A stretch of DNA of 5,349 nt, from NCBI GenBank assembly GCA_036388295.1, contig DASVSC010000111.1, positions 1-5,349 of the forward strand, given 5' to 3'. This DNA is from RYN-431 sp036388295 (lineage in GTDB: Bacteria > Planctomycetota > Phycisphaerae > Tepidisphaerales > Tepidisphaeraceae). A program made the translations under genes and the position numbers. Numbering within the stretch: the first letter of the stretch is position 1; every line of letters starts with the position of its first letter. The notes beneath the pieces were generated by a model that was not told where the DNA came from, searched no databases, and saw nothing but the letters and a program-made list of their open reading frames with translations. Of the stretch, positions 4,468 to 5,349 are shown piece by piece.

Positions 4468-5349
4468 TCACTTGCCGTAGCCGCGCGGGTGCTTTTGGAT
4501 CCAGTTCCAGGCCGACCGGATGATGGCTTCCGGGTCTGTGTGCTTGGCTTCCCAGCCGAGTATTTCTTTGGCCTTTTTCGGGTCGGCCCAAAGCGCAACG
4601 GCGTCGCCCGCCCGGCGAGGGCCGTATTCGACGGGCACTTTCTTGCCCGTCACTTTTTCCACCGTTGCGATGATTTCCTTGACGCTGAACCCGCGGCCCG
4701 TGCCGAGGTTGCATTGGATCGTCTGGTGCGCGTCCAGTGCGGTCATCGCCTTGATGTGCGCGTCGGCCAGGTCTTCGACGTGGATGTAGTCGCGCACGTT
4801 CGTGCCGTCGGGCGTGGGGTAGTCGGTGCCGAAGACGGTGATTTTGTCTTTGATGCCCAGCAGCGTTTGCAGGATGACCGGGATCAGGTGCGTTTCGGGG
4901 TCATGGTCTTCGCCGATGGTGCCGTCCATCGCGCAGCCGCTGGCGTTGAAGTAGCGCAGGGCGGCGAAGCGAAACGCTTTGTCGGCCACCGCCAGGTCCT
5001 GAAGGATCTGCTCGACCATCCACTTGCTGCGGCCGTACGGACTGACCGGCTTTTTGCTCTCGGCTTCGGTGATCGGCACGGTGTCGGGGTCGCCGTAGGT
5101 GGCGCAGGTGCTGCTGAAAACCAGCCGCTTCACGTTCTGCTCCAGCATCACTTCCAGCATCGTGACCACGTTGCTGACGTTGTTGTGATAGTACATCAGC
5201 GGCTGGTGCACGCTTTCGCCGACGTACGCGTAGGCGGCGAAGTGCATGACGGCCTCGATGCCGTGGTCCTTCAGCGCGCCGACGAGCGTCTTGCGGTCGT
5301 CGAGTTCGGCGCGGACGAGCGGCACCTTGAGGATGTCGGCGACGACCGC
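4468..5349 (-). CDS. galE: UDP-glucose 4-epimerase, N-terminus beyond right edge
   Basis: GalE interconverts UDP-glucose and UDP-galactose in the cytoplasm, using tightly bound NAD. It is an extended short-chain dehydrogenase. The window holds 293 codons to the TGA at 4470-4468. By alignment with E. coli GalE about 44 N-terminal residues, including the GxxGxxG NAD motif, are missing. Visible landmarks, numbered from the first codon in the window, are HFAAYAYVGESV at 36-47; FSSTCATYG at 78-86, with T81 at the place of E. coli S124; the catalytic Y105-x-x-x-K109 in SPYGRSK; YFNASG at 133-138; GEDHDPETHLIP at 146-157; NVRDYIHVEDLADAH at 184-198, a GalE hallmark; GTGRGFSV at 216-223; and the C-terminal WNWIQKHPRGY. 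L253 occupies the sugar-pocket position of E. coli Y299. An in-frame GTG at 5325 is internal, since the frame and the homology continue to the edge. Confidence 0.95.
   Translation of the reverse strand, partial: AVVADILKVPLVRAELDDRKTLVGALKDHGIEAVMHFAAYAYVGESVHQPLMYYHNNVSNVVTMLEVMLEQNVKRLVFSSTCATYGDPDTVPITEAESKKPVSPYGRSKWMVEQILQDLAVADKAFRFAALRYFNASGCAMDGTIGEDHDPETHLIPVILQTLLGIKDKITVFGTDYPTPDGTNVRDYIHVEDLADAHIKAMTALDAHQTIQCNLGTGRGFSVKEIIATVEKVTGKKVPVEYGPRRAGDAVALWADPKKAKEILGWEAKHTDPEAIIRSAWNWIQKHPRGYGK

Noticed and set aside
4334..4714. Minus-strand open frame overlapping the end of galE and the icd gap
   Set aside because: It overlaps well-conserved galE coding sequence in another frame, and its product is Arg/Gly-rich without motifs.
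1..5349. CRISPR array, tRNA, rRNA, insertion sequence or toxin-antitoxin pair
   Set aside because: I saw no regularly spaced repeats, cloverleaf-like sequence, transposase or terminal inverted repeats, nor a paired small-gene module anywhere in the window.

Overview
This window looks like chromosomal DNA of a GC-rich diderm bacterium. The coding regions favour G or C at third codon positions. One gene encodes an outer-membrane beta-barrel with a Sec signal peptide, and another is a Uma2-family gene of the kind amplified in Planctomycetota, Cyanobacteria and Chloroflexota. A planctomycete, possibly of the Phycisphaerae, is my best guess from the overall style. That is an inference, because there is no rRNA or other phylogenetic marker.

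Layout from left to right. Positions 1-170 (minus) hold the first 56 codons of a malate dehydrogenase running off the left edge. A divergent intergenic region (171-462) separates it from a signal-peptide-bearing outer-membrane barrel protein (463-1374, plus). The end of the porin leader can fold into two hairpins just before the ribosome binding site. Two strong hairpins follow the porin gene (1383-1408 and 1426-1457); the second is a perfect 14-bp stem. Next come a small array of 8-bp palindrome-like units (1476-1499) and metF (1534-2406, plus), encoding methylenetetrahydrofolate reductase. A roughly 310-base stretch without a convincing gene (2407-2717) leads into a Uma2-type nuclease-fold gene, which probably starts at GTG 2718 and ends at 3284. 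Convergent with it is an NAD-type isocitrate dehydrogenase gene (3300-4316, minus). Upstream of that, on the same strand, is galE (4468-5349, minus), whose N-terminus lies beyond the right edge. The icd-galE gap (4317-4467) holds a GC-rich hairpin and an AT-rich promoter candidate.

The genes do not form one obvious operon. Malate dehydrogenase and isocitrate dehydrogenase both serve the TCA cycle. MetF feeds methyl groups to methionine synthesis, GalE makes UDP-galactose-type sugar donors for the envelope, and the barrel protein sits in the outer membrane. The window is mostly housekeeping, and I see no defence island, mobile element, CRISPR array, tRNA or rRNA. The signals most worth a second look are the tandem 8-mers before metF, the structured porin leader, the apparently leaderless Uma2 start, and the substrate-pocket residue of GalE.
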